Under the pieces are notes generated by a model that was not told the origin of the DNA, searched no databases, and worked only from the letters and a program-made list of their open reading frames with translations. From Talinum fruticosum (Eukaryota; Streptophyta; Magnoliopsida; Caryophyllales; Talinaceae), in the NCBI GenBank assembly GCA_021018815.1, contig JAITYX010000181.1, positions 1 to 64,000 on the forward strand: a stretch of DNA of 64,000 bases, given 5' to 3'. Numbering within the stretch: the first letter of the stretch is position 1; each line of letters begins with the position of its first letter. A program made the translations under genes and the position numbers. Of the stretch, positions 31,435-42,535 are shown one piece after another.

Positions 31435-33507
31435 TTTATACATTTAAAAAGTCTCATGCCTTTTCTATTTTATTCTGTTGGCCTAATGATGAAATCCCGA
31501 GTCTTGTCTCGAAGATTCGGATCACGAACTATGTTCGATTGATGTGACGAAGCTAGTAAACCACAAAGAATCCCCATCACCACATAAACAGTCCTTTGCC
31601 TTAGGCCGATCCAAAAATCCCATTTTCTTTAAGGCGATCGAAGACCAGGCAAAGCCTCTAGAGACAACGAGAATCCAATGCCGCGTACGGGGAATTCCGG
31701 GCTTAGAACACTACGTTTCACTTTAGTCCAACAAGACAAGGAGCTGATGACCTCAAGATGACATTAGGCGCTGCATTTCATGATCACAAGCATCAAAGTG
31801 CTGAGTTTCGGCTCCAAGGAAGTCCACCCAAGACTAGGAACACGCATCGCGCACCAATAATTAAACTCGCTAAAAATAAAAACCTATCAAAAATGGAAAC
31901 TTTCCATTTTTGGAAAGATGCTATGGCCGGCGCACTGCCACCCCTCCATTTTAAGTGAAATGCGAGCATTTTGCCTTAGAGACTCCCTTGGAAACACGCT
32001 AGGGCACGAAACCCTAGGCACGCTCGGGTGGCGGCGCCGAGAACCGGACTTTATCCGGTTTTATCTCTTCTTTATCTAGTTTAATCTTCATAATATCTTG
32101 GCCGAGGTTTCTTTGCTACTTTTGGATGGCTAGGCGAGCTAATCCTAGGTTATTTCCTTGACATAAAATCTCCCTATAAATATAGAGCCTTGGCTCTCAT
32201 TCTCACAATGGTTCATCCCTCAATGTTACTTTACTGAAATTCGCCTAAGAGTTACTTAATACTCCATTATGTATTCTAATCTCTTGGTCCCTTTTCAGCC
32301 TATTCTCATTCTACTCTCTAATTTCACCACATCGGAACCCATAAACTCCATTATTCATTCACACACCTACTCATCTCCACAAAATACCCACAGAAAGCCT
32401 TCCTTGATTCACCACCGTCGCATCCGGAGATCCAAAGTCGAGATCTACATCAGCGAAGTGGGACAACCCGAGGGCACATATTCGATCTTCAACGGTTTAG
32501 TTATTTGTTTTCATGCCTTCTCTATTGCTTTCCGTATTGTGAACAAATGATGTATTGCTTTTAATTCCTCCCCACCTTATGTAATCTTTTAGATTTCTTC
32601 TTGTCTTTTCCTTTTTCGCTTCTCATTCGCTTTCGTTGTTCGTTTTTACCTTTTAAGCTTTCTTTACCGCTTTTCTTTACTTTTGCCTTTATTGCTTTCT
32701 TTAATTATGTTCTTGTTGCTTTAATTTTTCTTACCGTGTTGTTTTATGCCTGAGTTTTCGCATTATTTATATTCACTACTCGAATTAGTAATGGCCGCCT
32801 TCGGACGGGCGAAACAGAAGGTTTATCCCTACGTTTCGTACCCTCGCCCCGAATCGATTCTCGGTTCAAAGATCGATGGAGTCACTTTTAGAAATTTTCG
32901 ATCTTAGTTTTCCCATACTAAGATCGGAAAAGAAAATCTTTATTTTTGTTTTTGTTAATTTTTCTTTCCTAAAAACCGACTTGCGACTCCTACTTTTTGC
33001 TTTATTTATATTAAATTACATGACGCCTTTTTTCTAACTACAAGATAAAAATTGTAGGGCTCTCGATCTGCCGGCTTGACCAAGAGGCCGAGGCTGATTT
33101 CTCGGTCGTGGCCTCATGGTCGGCGCCACCAACCCCTAGGTGCTGGCTTCGGCTAGCACTGTGGGGTCGAGCGATGGCGGTTTTAGTCAAGATTAGTGTT
33201 TTCACACCGATTTGGCCCTAAAGCCTCACAACAGATTTAAAACCCTAATTTTATTTATCTTTTGGTTAAGAAGTAATATCCGGGACTTCTTAAAATAATT
33301 TCTAAAATAAAAAATAATTAATAAAACTGCCAATCAAATATGATTTAATTCATTTTAACTTGACTTAATAAAACTTGGAAATCTTAATAAAATGTTCATC
33401 CCCACTTTCAAAAATTATCTTCGATAATCAAAATCTTTCTAAAACCCTTAAGTAAAACCATTCGTAGAGAAGCTTGGTCCCGGCGGGCCCAGGTCATGGT
33501 TTCTACA
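31435..33507 (+). repeat. gypsy 3' LTR
   Basis: About 2.07 kb. It starts TTTATACATTTAAAAAG, a decayed form of TGTAGACAYCTAAAAAG found in the other LTRs, and ends GGTTTCTACA. Internal landmarks shared with 44402-46398 and 52690-54696 are GATAATRAAATCCCGAGT-type words near the start, the TATA box, CTCTCATTC, and the AAGAAGTAATATCCGGGACT segment near 33270. The CTACA end is followed by unrelated sequence, giving a true element boundary. Confidence 0.85.
32174..32184 (+). promoter_or_regulatory. TATA box in gypsy LTR (31435-33507)
   Basis: CTATAAATATAGAG, followed by GCCTTGGCTCTCATTC, aligned with TATA boxes of the other three LTRs. Confidence 0.7.
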
Positions 33508-33670
33508 TCGAGTAACATTTTTTGCACATTTTCATGATTCTCAAGATACAATCGGATCTATCCATAGTTTCTGTCTTATTTCTTGAATGCAATAAGAATT
33601 GAGAAACCGAAGAGACTCGTTTCTTATCTCGTAAAGCCACCTATTACATATTAATTGTACATATAGTTAG
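33508..33670. other. unassigned sequence
   Basis: AT-rich stretch between the gypsy 3' LTR and the CACTA fragment. It could be CACTA intron or non-coding sequence. I see no gene. Confidence 0.4.
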
Positions 33671-34425
33671 AAATGGAAATTAACAATAAAAAAATGAGCT
33701 TATATAGTAACACACATCATGCCAAGCATAATAGTGGATGCTTGGATCTCTTGCATCTTTGGAAATTGCACTATGTCATACAAGAACACATGTATGGTCG
33801 TGTCATCATCATCCCCGTCTACCTCAAACATGTGATTTGGCGCTTTGATTTCGAACATTGTGTCTTCTAACAAAGTCTTCACAAAACTTTATAGAAGATA
33901 ACACCAATCTGTAAATCACTCGTGAATGGGTAGGAGAGGGGATTGCTTTGGATGACGATCGGGCACCGCTGAATACTTGTTGGTGTCAATTAAGGATAGG
34001 GAGTGTCCTGCATCCGACTTTCGGATATGTCCATGACATCCTAGTTCAAGGAGGATCGCAATACACGAATTAGAAATATATATACATAATATTAATAACG
34101 AGTTAAATCTAATATTTTAAAATGAAATATCGTAGGGAGGATGACCAAACTCTTAGGCCAAGGAACAAGACCGTTAACCGCATCATCAACGGGGTGGAGA
34201 TTCGGTGCCGGTATCAACAAACCACAGTGGCCTTTCCCTTACACAACTTCTCTTACACTCACCTTGACATGATCAACTAAAAGTGGTGCCCCATTGAATG
34301 ACAACATCTTGCTTCACAGGGTAAACAACACTCGTTGCCACGATGTTATCTAGGGGACGGTGATGAGAAACTAGCATGCACTACGGCAGACTGCATAAGA
34401 ATTAGCATGGCAATTAGAATCACGA
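33671..34425 (-). pseudogene. CACTA gene fragment (DUF8039-like block and pre-Ulp1 region)
   Basis: Minus-strand equivalent of about 13690-14100. At 34140-34330 is the DUF8039-like block (inverted relative to 13720-13880). A remnant of the intron after it follows; its donor is CTACGATATTT where the 13885 copy has CTACGGTAATT, so the GT is lost. At 33700-33882 a frame reads TTIHVFLYDIVQFPKMQEIQ, like the segment upstream of Ulp1 in plant CACTA proteins. No termini are seen. The junction to gypsy RT lies somewhere in 34360-34425. Confidence 0.55.
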
Positions 34426-34690
34426 GTATAACCCTTGAGAGACAAGAATAACCATCTGTAAATGAGAGCATCGGTAAATGAGAGTAAGTCGTCCTTGGGG
34501 CTTAACTTGTTTGGATCCCCGAAGTCAATGCACATCCTAACCCTACAATCTTTCTTCAAAACCGACACTATATTTGCTATCCAATGAGGGTAGTGAACTC
34601 GCTTTAATAAACCCAACTTCCATTTGCTTTTGAACCTCTTCTTTGACTTTTACTACCCACTCAAGGTTCATCTTCCTAAGTTTTATCTTA
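34426..34690 (-). pseudogene. gypsy RT N-terminal fragment
   Basis: Reads LKRVHYPHWIANIVSVLKKD, then RVRMCIDFGDPNKLSPKDDL, then a degenerate version of the SFMDGYAGYNQ motif. This is the fingers region of gypsy RT with the conserved VRMCxDxxDxNK block, one residue changed (FGDPNK for FRDLNK). The palm with YxDD is missing because the CACTA fragment or unrelated sequence takes over near 34425. Confidence 0.75.
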
Positions 34691-36217
34691 ATTGGCTTAG
34701 GATCTTTCTAAAGTGGAATTGTATGTTCCACTATGCTTCGATGTATTCCGGTATGTCTTTGTAGGACCAGGTAAAGACATATATAAACTCTTTAAGGAGC
34801 GAAGTAAATTGCTTCTGCTCTTCTAGGTTCAAAGTTTTCCCAATTTTAACTTCCGGGGTTGATTTGTTGACTCTAAGTTAATAGTTATTGTTTCCTCTAT
34901 AGTTTTTGAGCGATTTTCATGATCTTCAATAGGTTTTATTAACTCTTTATGGATTTCTTGTTCATTATTAGATGCAAAATAATTAAGAACAGGAAGAGGC
35001 AAAGAGTAGAAGAAAAGATTCATCTTATTGAATGAAGAAAGGAGTACATCAAACTTAGAAATAGAAATTGCAAAATTAGAAGACGAACTAATAGAAACAG
35101 AAAAGGAAAAATCAGCCCTAGCCCTAGACTCGAAACAAACCACTCTCCTAAGATGACGGTGAACTATTGTCCCTTTTTAGCATCAATCCAAGAGATATGC
35201 TTTGACTCTTCTTCGTCGACATTAGTAATGAACTTGGATGGGTCAAACTTTGGGTGCTACATAGCTTGGGACAATATCAAAATTGAATTACCCTCTAGGT
35301 ACTTCTCTTATCCAAACAAGTAGACCAAAGATATTGCTCTCCGCCAAGTTGGTCCAGTCTTGGGTGGACTGTTCCTTCTTGAGAAGGTAAGGTGCCTCCT
35401 TTTCTAGTACATGGCAATCACTAAAAATTTCTAAACTAGGGATAAGGATGTCTTTTTTCCTGTCGATAATAGGGCTCAGGAAAACCATAATAAGCAAAGT
35501 CATCCCCTTCCTTCAAAAATTACCCATTCAAGGTATGAGGATAAAGCGTAATAGCGTGGACTTTCAATGGTACAATCCTCCTTGTATGTGTTTCCACTTA
35601 GCTTGGGCTAATTCCTTACTAAATGGATGGTAGCCTAGATTAAACTTGTAGTTGTTGGTGGGTTTGAGGGGTAGAAAGATTGGATGGTATGCCCTCCCGC
35701 CTACGACTAGGCCGGGAAATACCCCTTCTTCCTTAGCATCAAATGGAGTCTAGGATTAACATAGGGATTGAAGTTAGCAAGTGCTTCATCCTTTTCTACA
35801 ACAGCTATAGTCTCAAATCTATAAAGTTCTTCATAATCGGCATCATTCTTGATTTTGACAATGAGACTCCTTAGAAGTGATAGTGGCGCTATGATTGTCT
35901 CCCTTAACAGTTATTACTTGACCTTTAATAATCATTTTAACCTTACGGTGCACCGTGGAGGGCACTTTTTGGTGGTCATGTAACCAAGGGCATCCTAGAA
36001 GGAGTTTAAAAGTAGATAGAATGTCGAAGACTTGGAAATCAATGTTCTTCACCACTCGCCCGACATTGATTGGATGAGTCATTGTTCCCAAAACTATTCT
36101 TTTAGAATTGTCATAAGCTTGGAGATGAACAATTTTCTTGGATAGTTGTTGCTCTCTAATGGCTAACCTTTTAGTTGTCCTTACACGGAAGACATATATA
36201 GTAGACCATTATCCACT
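34690..36217 (-). pseudogene. gypsy protease C-terminal block and protease-RT linker
   Basis: The frame 35843-36091 gives THPINVGRVVKNIDFQVFDI, then LLLGCPWLHDHQKVPSTVHR and KVKMIIKGQVITVKGDN, the conserved block that follows the protease in these elements. The Ser/Asn-rich acidic linker is at 34829-35143. At the high-coordinate end the frame runs VDNGLLYMSSV and is cut by the copia LTR directly before the Asp codon. The Asp-Asn-Gly of the protease active site remains on this side. Confidence 0.7.
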
Positions 36218-37817
36218 CGAAGACTCGGACTTTACTCCGCACATTTCGAGTTCTATCAAGAGAATCGGGTATAAGACTTTCTCACTTATAGAGTTTTGAT
36301 TTCAAGTCATTCCCTATGCCTTAGAAGCTTTTCTAAGTGATATAGTATTTTCTCTAAGTGATATAGCAATTATCTCATGTATTTATGCATGACCATGTCC
36401 GACTCGGAAAGCATATCTCGTACTCATTCTTGTACACTCGGTTCCGAGTTTCTCATCACTTAGAATTATCGCATGTTCAAATGACTAGTATTCGCATAGT
36501 CGTACTCAAGTCCGACTTCATGTTACGGGACTTATTCTGTTAGAGTCGGCGCTTCTAGTCCGAACCTTGCTTAGTCTAGATCAAGTTTGTCGACCCTGTT
36601 ATTTTATATTTGACTTGATTTACTTTTAGACTGACTCGGATGGAATTTTTAGTATCATGAATATTAGACTCGGAAAATTCCTTTCCTTTTTGACCCGGAT
36701 AATTAGCCACTTAATTATCTTAATCATATTATTATCTGTGTCTAATCTTGGACCAAAGTATTTTATACTTTGAGAACCAAATTGATTTACTTTTGTAGAT
36801 TATTCAAACGAGGCTATTATATTTGAAATACAAAAATAACCGAGCTTCAAAATGTCAAATCACCAGCGAGACAAGGCTTTTTCCACCTCGACCTAGCCTC
36901 GGACACACGTGTCGGGGTTGTCTGTTTCTAGAAATGGAAATCTACAACGCTAAGCTCAACGATGGTTTCCACCTTACTTTTGAAGACACCGCAGTGGTTT
37001 TAGGCACTTCCAAGGAAGTCAAGAGCCGTTGTTTAACGTTCACATATCAACGGATATTTTTAGAGTGACTCATAAAATCCTACACAATGGTCATAAAGAA
37101 ACTTCCAGTCATAAGATGGACACAATGACTAAGCTGCTTGGTCATCTATAAAAGGAAGCCAACTCACAAGACTTGAAGATTGCCGAACCTATTGTTAATA
37201 CACATACTTGATCAAAAGTCATTGTATTCATTCTCAATCTTCTACTTACAACTCCCACTCTGTAATTCATTATATTTTGAGTTGTAAGGTCTTGTACTTT
37301 GTTACAAACACTCTCTTTCTTACTCTCTAAGTAAGGTCCCTTGACTCAGTTGTAAGGGTTAACTCAGCTCGATTGTCCCTAACTATAAGGGTTATCTCGG
37401 TTAGGAAGTACTAGATCGGATAAGGGAATTTCGAGTCTAGGAAAACTTGTAAAGAGTTGTCTAAGGGAGCAACTCGAGGTTCGATCGATCTACTGTATTT
37501 TGTGGACTCAAAATAGTGGATTTGACTTCGTGCTTGGATTAGCACGGTCCGTGGTTTTTACCCCAGGAGGGTTTCCGCGTACTTTCGTGTCTTCACTTTC
37601 CGAGTACATTCTAGACTCGGACGGACTCAAAGTTTCAGTTTAATCCGCTTCTTTACTCTGCACTGTAATTCCGAGTTCATACTTTTCGACCCCAATATAG
37701 ACTCGGGATCGCGTACATGCGTACTTTGTTCAAAAGAGTTTGATTTTAAGAAAAATCTTCCACCACCCTATTCACCCCCCTCTAGGGTGACTTAGTCTCT
37801 CCTCGAGCAAACCTTCA
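36218..37817 (+). repeat. copia B 5' LTR
   Basis: 1600 bp, from CGAAGACTCGG (TG mutated to CG) to GCAAACCTTCA. Almost the same length and sequence as 40927-42530. It contains the TATA box at 37146 and CACCCTATTCACCCCCCTCT near its end. Confidence 0.9.
37146..37155 (+). promoter_or_regulatory. TATA box in copia B 5' LTR
   Basis: CTATAAAAGG, also at 41859-41868 in the second LTR; a strong match to a plant TATA box. Confidence 0.75.
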
Positions 37818-37819
37818 AT

Positions 37820-37833
37820 TGGTATCGAGCCTA
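37820..37833 (+). other. copia B primer binding site
   Basis: TGGTATCGAGCC two bases after the LTR end, close to the complement of the plant initiator-Met tRNA 3' end. Confidence 0.85.
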
Positions 37834-37876
37834 GCCTTTCGAAAAGGATCTAACCATCCAAAGGTCTAAAGATCAA

Positions 37877-39294
37877 ATGGCTCGGAACAATGGAGAGTTC
37901 GATGAAGGAAGATCTTCCAGCGAGACCACCAAAGTTCAAAGGATCCAACTTCATACACTAGAAGAAACTCATGGAATGTTTCCTCCTGGATCATGATGAA
38001 GATGTTTGGAACATCATACAACAAGGAAACTACACTCCTATGAAGACTGTAGAAACAAGACTCGTGCCCAAGATCAAGGCGAGTTCATAGCCGATGAAGC
38101 TGAAAAGTTCGAAAAAACTTCAAGGCTATGAACATTCTTATGTGCGCCATCAGCTCGGAAGAATACAACCGAGTGTCCGCTCGTGACACAGCCAAAGAAG
38201 TGTGGGACACACTGGTCAACACTTATGAAGGTACAAGCCAGGTCGGACAAGCGAAGATAAGCCAATGTCTTCACAAATATGAGCTATCCAAGATGGAGCC
38301 AAAAGAAAACATCACTCAGATGTTTATTTGATTTACAGAGATTACCAATAATCTCAAATCTCCGGGTAAAAAGATCTCCCACGAAGAAATGTGCGGAAAG
38401 ATACTCGAAGCCTACCCAAGAAAAGATGGGGTCCTAAGGTGACAGCCATAGAGGAGGCTCGGAACTTATCTCTACTAAAGCCGGACGAACTCATTGGGAA
38501 ACTTCTCACCCATGAGATTCACCTGGATGAGGAGGATGCAGAGGTCGAGCACCAAAAAGAACATTCCGCTGAAAGCCTCGGGAACCAGAGAAGAAGATCC
38601 GAGTTCCTTTGACTCGAAGAGGATCCCATGGCACTAATTGCTAGAGGCTTCAAGAGAATGATGAAGCACAAGAGATGGGACAAGAAGCCAAAAGAAGAGT
38701 TCTATAAGAAAGACAAGAAGGATAGGAAAGGTAAATACTATTCTCCTTCAAAGTTATCTTTGACTAAGAATTATGGATGCTTCGAATGTGGCAGCAAGGA
38801 ACACATAGTCAAAGACTGTCCAAAGAGAAAACGGGACAGAAAGAAGAAAAAGGCTATGATGGCCACATGGAGTGACGAGGAATCATTTGAAGACGACGAG
38901 AACTCGGATGACTCAAAGTGTCCGATGGCACTATCTCGACTCGAAGCGATGCGAGTCGGACTCGGATCAATCGACAATGAGGAATCTAATCCTCAAGAGG
39001 TAATTGAGTACTTTCTTAAATTCTCCAAAGTTGATTTGGCTATGTATATTTTCACTTTGGAAGAAAAGTCCAATTCTGATTCCTCTCACTTTAAAGAACA
39101 ACTTAAGTCAATTTCCTCTCGAGAGCATTTCTTTAAAAAATGAGTTGGAAAAGCCGAGACTCACACTCGGAGAACTCAAGACTAGTGCCCAAATTAATGA
39201 GACCGAGTTTGAGTTACTCGGAAGAGAAAATAAGCAGCTAAAGCAAAATCTCAATGAGTATCAAGATCTTGTTTTAAAATTTACTCAAGGTTAG
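37877..39294 (+). pseudogene. copia B gag with intact CCHC knuckle
   Basis: Begins MARNNGEFDEGRSS; after a shift RPPKFKGSNF and KLMECFLLDHDEDVWNI follow. The frame 38128-38331 has VWDTLVNTYEGTSQVGQAKI, typical UBN2 copia gag. The frame 38628-39143 (171 residues) contains a basic stretch, then the knuckle CFECGSKEHIVKDC at about residues 51-64, all four metal ligands present, and an acidic tail. A coiled-coil segment with Glu/Lys/Leu repeats follows at 39004-39294. At least three frame changes are needed from start to end. The likely role is RNA packaging in particles. Confidence 0.8.
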
Positions 39295-39690
39295 AAAAAC
39301 CTTGACATGCTCTTAAGATCTCAATGTGTCTTTTTCAGAAAAGAAGGTCTTGGTTTCAACAAAGAGGAGGAATCCAATTCCTTCTTAGAGCTTTTCAAAA
39401 GGATTCCGGAACTATAAAGTTCAGGAAAGTTGAGCATGTTCCCATTCATAAAAATGAAAGGAGGACTAAGCCCGGATCGGTGTACAAGAAGAAACCATCT
39501 CCTCCAGTTTCCAAAAGAAATGTTTTTCAAAAGAAAGAGATACGGACTCGGTTCTCTACATGAAAGACTCGGAATCGGACTAAGCCCAAAGTCATTCAAA
39601 TCGGGTTCCAAAAACCTTCTTCCTCATAAAAGGACCACAGTAAAGAGTGTTACTGGGTTCGTTAGAGGATGTGAGAAGGGTTAGATTGTC
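39295..39690 (+). pseudogene. copia B gag-protease spacer
   Basis: Lys/Arg/Phe-rich frames such as KRSWFQQRGGIQF and RKVEHVPIHKNERRTKPGS. The same spacer is seen in copia A (25331-25800, minus) and copia C (52100-52560, minus). No catalytic motif is visible. Confidence 0.55.
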
Positions 39691-40100
39691 TCTATTCTGC
39701 GAGGTTACACGAAGAGATCAAAGGACACCGATATCTTGACGGTGGATGCTCACGCCACATGTCAGGAGACTCGGGACTCTTTTCTAAGTTAGAAGAGCAT
39801 AAAGGAGGAAAAGTCACTTTTGGAGATGACTGCAAAGGCAAGATAATTGGGATAGACAAGATTGGAAAGGGAAGCAACCTGGTCAGCCCGGTTTATCTTA
39901 TCAAAGAATTAAAGTACAATCTACTCAGCATCTCTCAATTATGTGATAAAGGACAAGGGATAAGACTCACTCAAAACAACTGTTACATTTCGATGATACC
40001 ACCAAGGAGATCAAACTCTCGGGTAAGAGATCGGGTGACACGTATATTATTCCTCTTTCTTACCCTAGTCGAATTTATCTTATTTAAAAGCATCACTTCA
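39690..40100 (+). pseudogene. copia B aspartic protease, active-site Ser changed to Gly
   Basis: RYLDGGCSRHMSGDSGLFSK near 39735, then GGKVTFGDDCKGKIIGIDKI and YNLLSISQLCDKG. Copia proteases carry D-S-G-C-S-R-H; here the second residue is Gly. The frame stays open from 39759 to 40103 but the tail after about 39990 is scrambled compared with copia C. The enzyme would mature the polyprotein. Confidence 0.75.
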
Positions 40101-40668
40101 TGATGATTCATGGAAATGGCATCGTAGATTAGGCCATGTTAGCATGCATACTATTGAGAAATTAGCATCTCATGGTTTAGTTAGAGGTTTGCCTAACTGT
40201 GCTTTCAAGAAAGATGGAGCTTGTGAAGCTTGCGAAAAGGGAAACAAGTCGGATCATCATTCAAATCCACTGAAGAAAGTTTCCATATCCAAAGTGCTTG
40301 AACTGCTACATATGGACTTATGTGGTGAAATCCTGTCAAGAGCCTTGGAGGTAAATCATATGTACTTGTTATTATAGATGATTACTCACGATTTACCTGC
40401 GTATGCTTTCTTAAGCACAAAAATAAAGCATTCAAGGAGTTCAGCAAGCTCTGCAGAAAAATCCAAGTTGAGTCTTAGACTCGAGATCCGGAGAATTCGA
40501 ACCGACCATGGAAGGGAGTTCGACTACTCAGAATTCTCAGAGTTTTGTGACAAGAATGGTATCTCTCACAACTTCTCGGCACCAAGAACTCCTCAACGGA
40601 ATGGAGTAGTGGAGAGAAAGAACGAAGTCTTGAAGAAATAGCTAGGACCATGATGATTGAGCGTGGAG
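40101..40668 (+). pseudogene. copia B integrase (pre-integrase finger and core), truncated
   Basis: WHRRLGHVSMHTIEKLASHG, then CEACEKGNK form the zinc finger (40120-40250). LELLHMDLCGE holds the first catalytic Asp, RRIRTDHGREFDYSEFSEFC the second, and PQRNGVVERKNEVL the Glu, so the D-D-E set is complete. The frame breaks between the first and second Asp. Sequence continues as far as EEIARTMMIERG in a shifted frame and stops at the junction with gypsy DNA at 40663-40668. The integrase C-terminus, RT and RNase H are gone. Confidence 0.8.
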
Positions 40669-40921
40669 GGCACTTCTTGGTGGTCATGTAACCAAGGGCA
40701 TCCTAGAAGGAGATTAAAAGTAGATAGAATGTCGAAGACTTGGAAATCAATGTTCTTCACCACTCGCCCGACATTGATTGGATGAATCATTGTTCCCAAA
40801 AATGTTCTTTTAGAATTGTCATAAGCTTGGAGATGAACAATTTTCTTGGATAGTTGTTGCTCTCTAATGGCTAACCTTTTAGTCGTCCTTACAGGGAAGA
40901 CATATATAGTAGACCATTATC

Positions 40922-40926
40922 CACTA
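40922..40926. repeat. target-site duplication CACTA, left copy
   Basis: CACTA immediately before TGAAGACTTAG; partner at 42531-42535. Confidence 0.85.
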
Positions 40927-42530
40927 TGAAGACTTAGACTTTACTCCGCACATTTCAGAGTTCTATCAAGAGAATCGGGTATACGACTTTCGCACTTATA
41001 GAGTTTTGATTTCAAGTCATTCCCTGTGCCTTAGAAGATTTTTTAAGTGACATAGTATTTCCTCTAAGTGATATAGCAATTATCTCATGTATTTATGCAT
41101 GACTATGTCCGACTCGGAAAGCATATCCGTACTCATTCTTATACACTCGGTTTTGAGTCTCTCATCACTTAGAATTATCGCATGTTCAAATGACTAGTAT
41201 TCCTATAGTCGCACTCGAGTCCGACTTCATGTTACGGGACGTATTCTATTATAGTCGGCACTTCTAATCCGAACCTTGCTTAGTCTAGATCAAGTCTGTC
41301 TACCCTGTTATTTCATATTTGACTTGATTTACTTTTCGACCGACTCGAGATGAAATTTTGAGTATCATGAATATTAGACTCGGAAAATTCCATTCCTTTT
41401 CGACCTAGATAATTAGCCACTTAATTATCTTAATCATGTCATTATCTCGTGTCTAATCTTGGACCAAAGTATTTTATACTTTGAGAACCAAATTGATTTA
41501 CTTTTGTAGGTTATTCAAATGAGGCTACTATACTTGAAATACAAAAATAACCTGGCTTCAAAACGTCAAATCACCGTGCAGACAAGGCTTTTTCCACCTC
41601 CGACCTAGCCTAAGACACTCGTGTCGGGGTTGTCTGTTTCTAGAAATGGAAATCTGCAACGCTAAGCTCAACGGTGGTTTCCACCTTACTTTTGAAGACA
41701 CCGCCGGTGGTTTTAGGCACTTCCAAGGAAGTCAAGAGCCGTTGTTTAACGTTCACATATCAACGGCTATTTTCCGAGTGACTTAGAAAATCCTACACAA
41801 CGGTCATAAAGAAACTTCCACTTAGAAGTTGGACACAATGGCTAAGCTACTTGGTCATCTATAAAAGGAAGCCAACTCACAAGACTTAAAGATTGCCGAA
41901 CCTATTATTAATAGACATACTTGATCAAAAGTCATTGTATTCATTCTCAATCTTCTACTTACAACTCCCACTCTGTAATTCATTATATTCCGAGTTATAA
42001 GGTCTTGTACTTAGTTACAAACACTCTCTTTCTTACTCTCTAAGTAAGGTCCCTTGACTAAGCCGTAAGGGTTAACTCAGCTCGGTTATCCCTAACTCGT
42101 AAGGGTTATCTCGGTTAGTAAGTACTAGATCGAGATAAGGGAATTTCGAGTCTAGGAAAACTTGTAAAGAGTTATCTAAGAGAGCAACTCGGGGTTCGAT
42201 CAGTCTATCGTATTTTGTGGACTCAAAATAGGGGATTTGACTTCGTGCTTGGATTAGCACGGTCCGTGGTTTTTGCCCCATGAGGGTTTCCACGTACTTT
42301 CGTGTCTTCGGTTTTTGAGTACATTCTAGACTCGGACAGGACTCAAAGTTTCGGTTTAATTTGCTTCTTTACTCTTCAGTGCAATTCGAGTTCATACTTT
42401 TCGACCCCAATATAGACTCGGGATCCGCTACATGCGTACTTTGTTCAAAAGAGTTTGATTTTAAGAAAAATCTTCCACCACCCTATTCACCCCTCTAGGG
42501 TGACTTAGTCTCTCCCCGAGCAAACCTTCA
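40927..42530 (+). repeat. copia B second LTR
   Basis: 1604 bp with intact ends TGAAGACTTAG and GCAAACCTTCA. A TATA box CTATAAAAGG lies at 41859-41868. No PPT precedes it because the internal sequence before it is a copy of the gypsy flank. Confidence 0.9.
41859..41868 (+). promoter_or_regulatory. TATA box in copia B second LTR
   Basis: CTATAAAAGG, identical to the box at 37146. Confidence 0.7.
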
Positions 42531-42535
42531 CACTA
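42531..42535. repeat. target-site duplication CACTA, right copy
   Basis: Partner of 40922-40926; the first base after the copia terminus. Confidence 0.85.

Larger units (their letters stand above)
22888..33507 (+). mobile_element. gypsy element with gag, 3' region and 3' LTR, split by a copia insertion
   Basis: Left part 22888-23381 holds the end of the leader and the start of gag. The right part resumes in gag at 28965 after the copia element and its 5-bp target repeat. The gag end is followed directly by the 3' non-coding region (29540-31434), a PPT and a 3' LTR (31435-33507). Protease, RT, RNase H and integrase are absent, so this is a large internal deletion derivative. The 5' LTR and most of the leader are missing, cut at the CACTA end. 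Confidence 0.75.
35954..37817. repeat. duplicated segment, first copy (gypsy flank + copia LTR)
   Basis: ~1.86 kb made of 264 bp of gypsy protease flank plus the whole copia LTR. It is nearly identical to 40663-42530. The repeat begins at CGTGGAGGGCAC in both copies. Confidence 0.9.
36218..42530 (+). mobile_element. copia element B, RT and RNase H missing, rearranged
   Basis: 5' LTR 36218-37817, PBS, gag, protease and integrase to 40668, then a second copy of the gypsy flank (40663-40926) and a second LTR (40927-42530). The second LTR is flanked by CACTA on both sides (40922-40926 and 42531-42535), while the first LTR has CACT before a mutated terminus. Gypsy sequence on the two outer sides joins up perfectly in the protease. 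The structure is therefore a copia insertion modified afterwards, not two independent insertions. Confidence 0.85.
40663..42530. repeat. duplicated segment, second copy (gypsy flank + copia LTR)
   Basis: Near-identical to 35954-37817. Its left edge joins copia integrase at the shared word CGTGGAG, suggesting repair by microhomology. Confidence 0.9.

Noticed and set aside
34378..34392. CACTACGGCAG as the start of a CACTA element at the gypsy RT/CACTA boundary
   Set aside because: No subterminal repeats or matching far end; the exact boundary is unclear and CACTAC is frequent by chance.
35954..42530. Two independent copia insertions at the same site
   Set aside because: Both copies share 264 bp of gypsy flank as well, and outer gypsy halves rejoin only once; a duplication explains this better.
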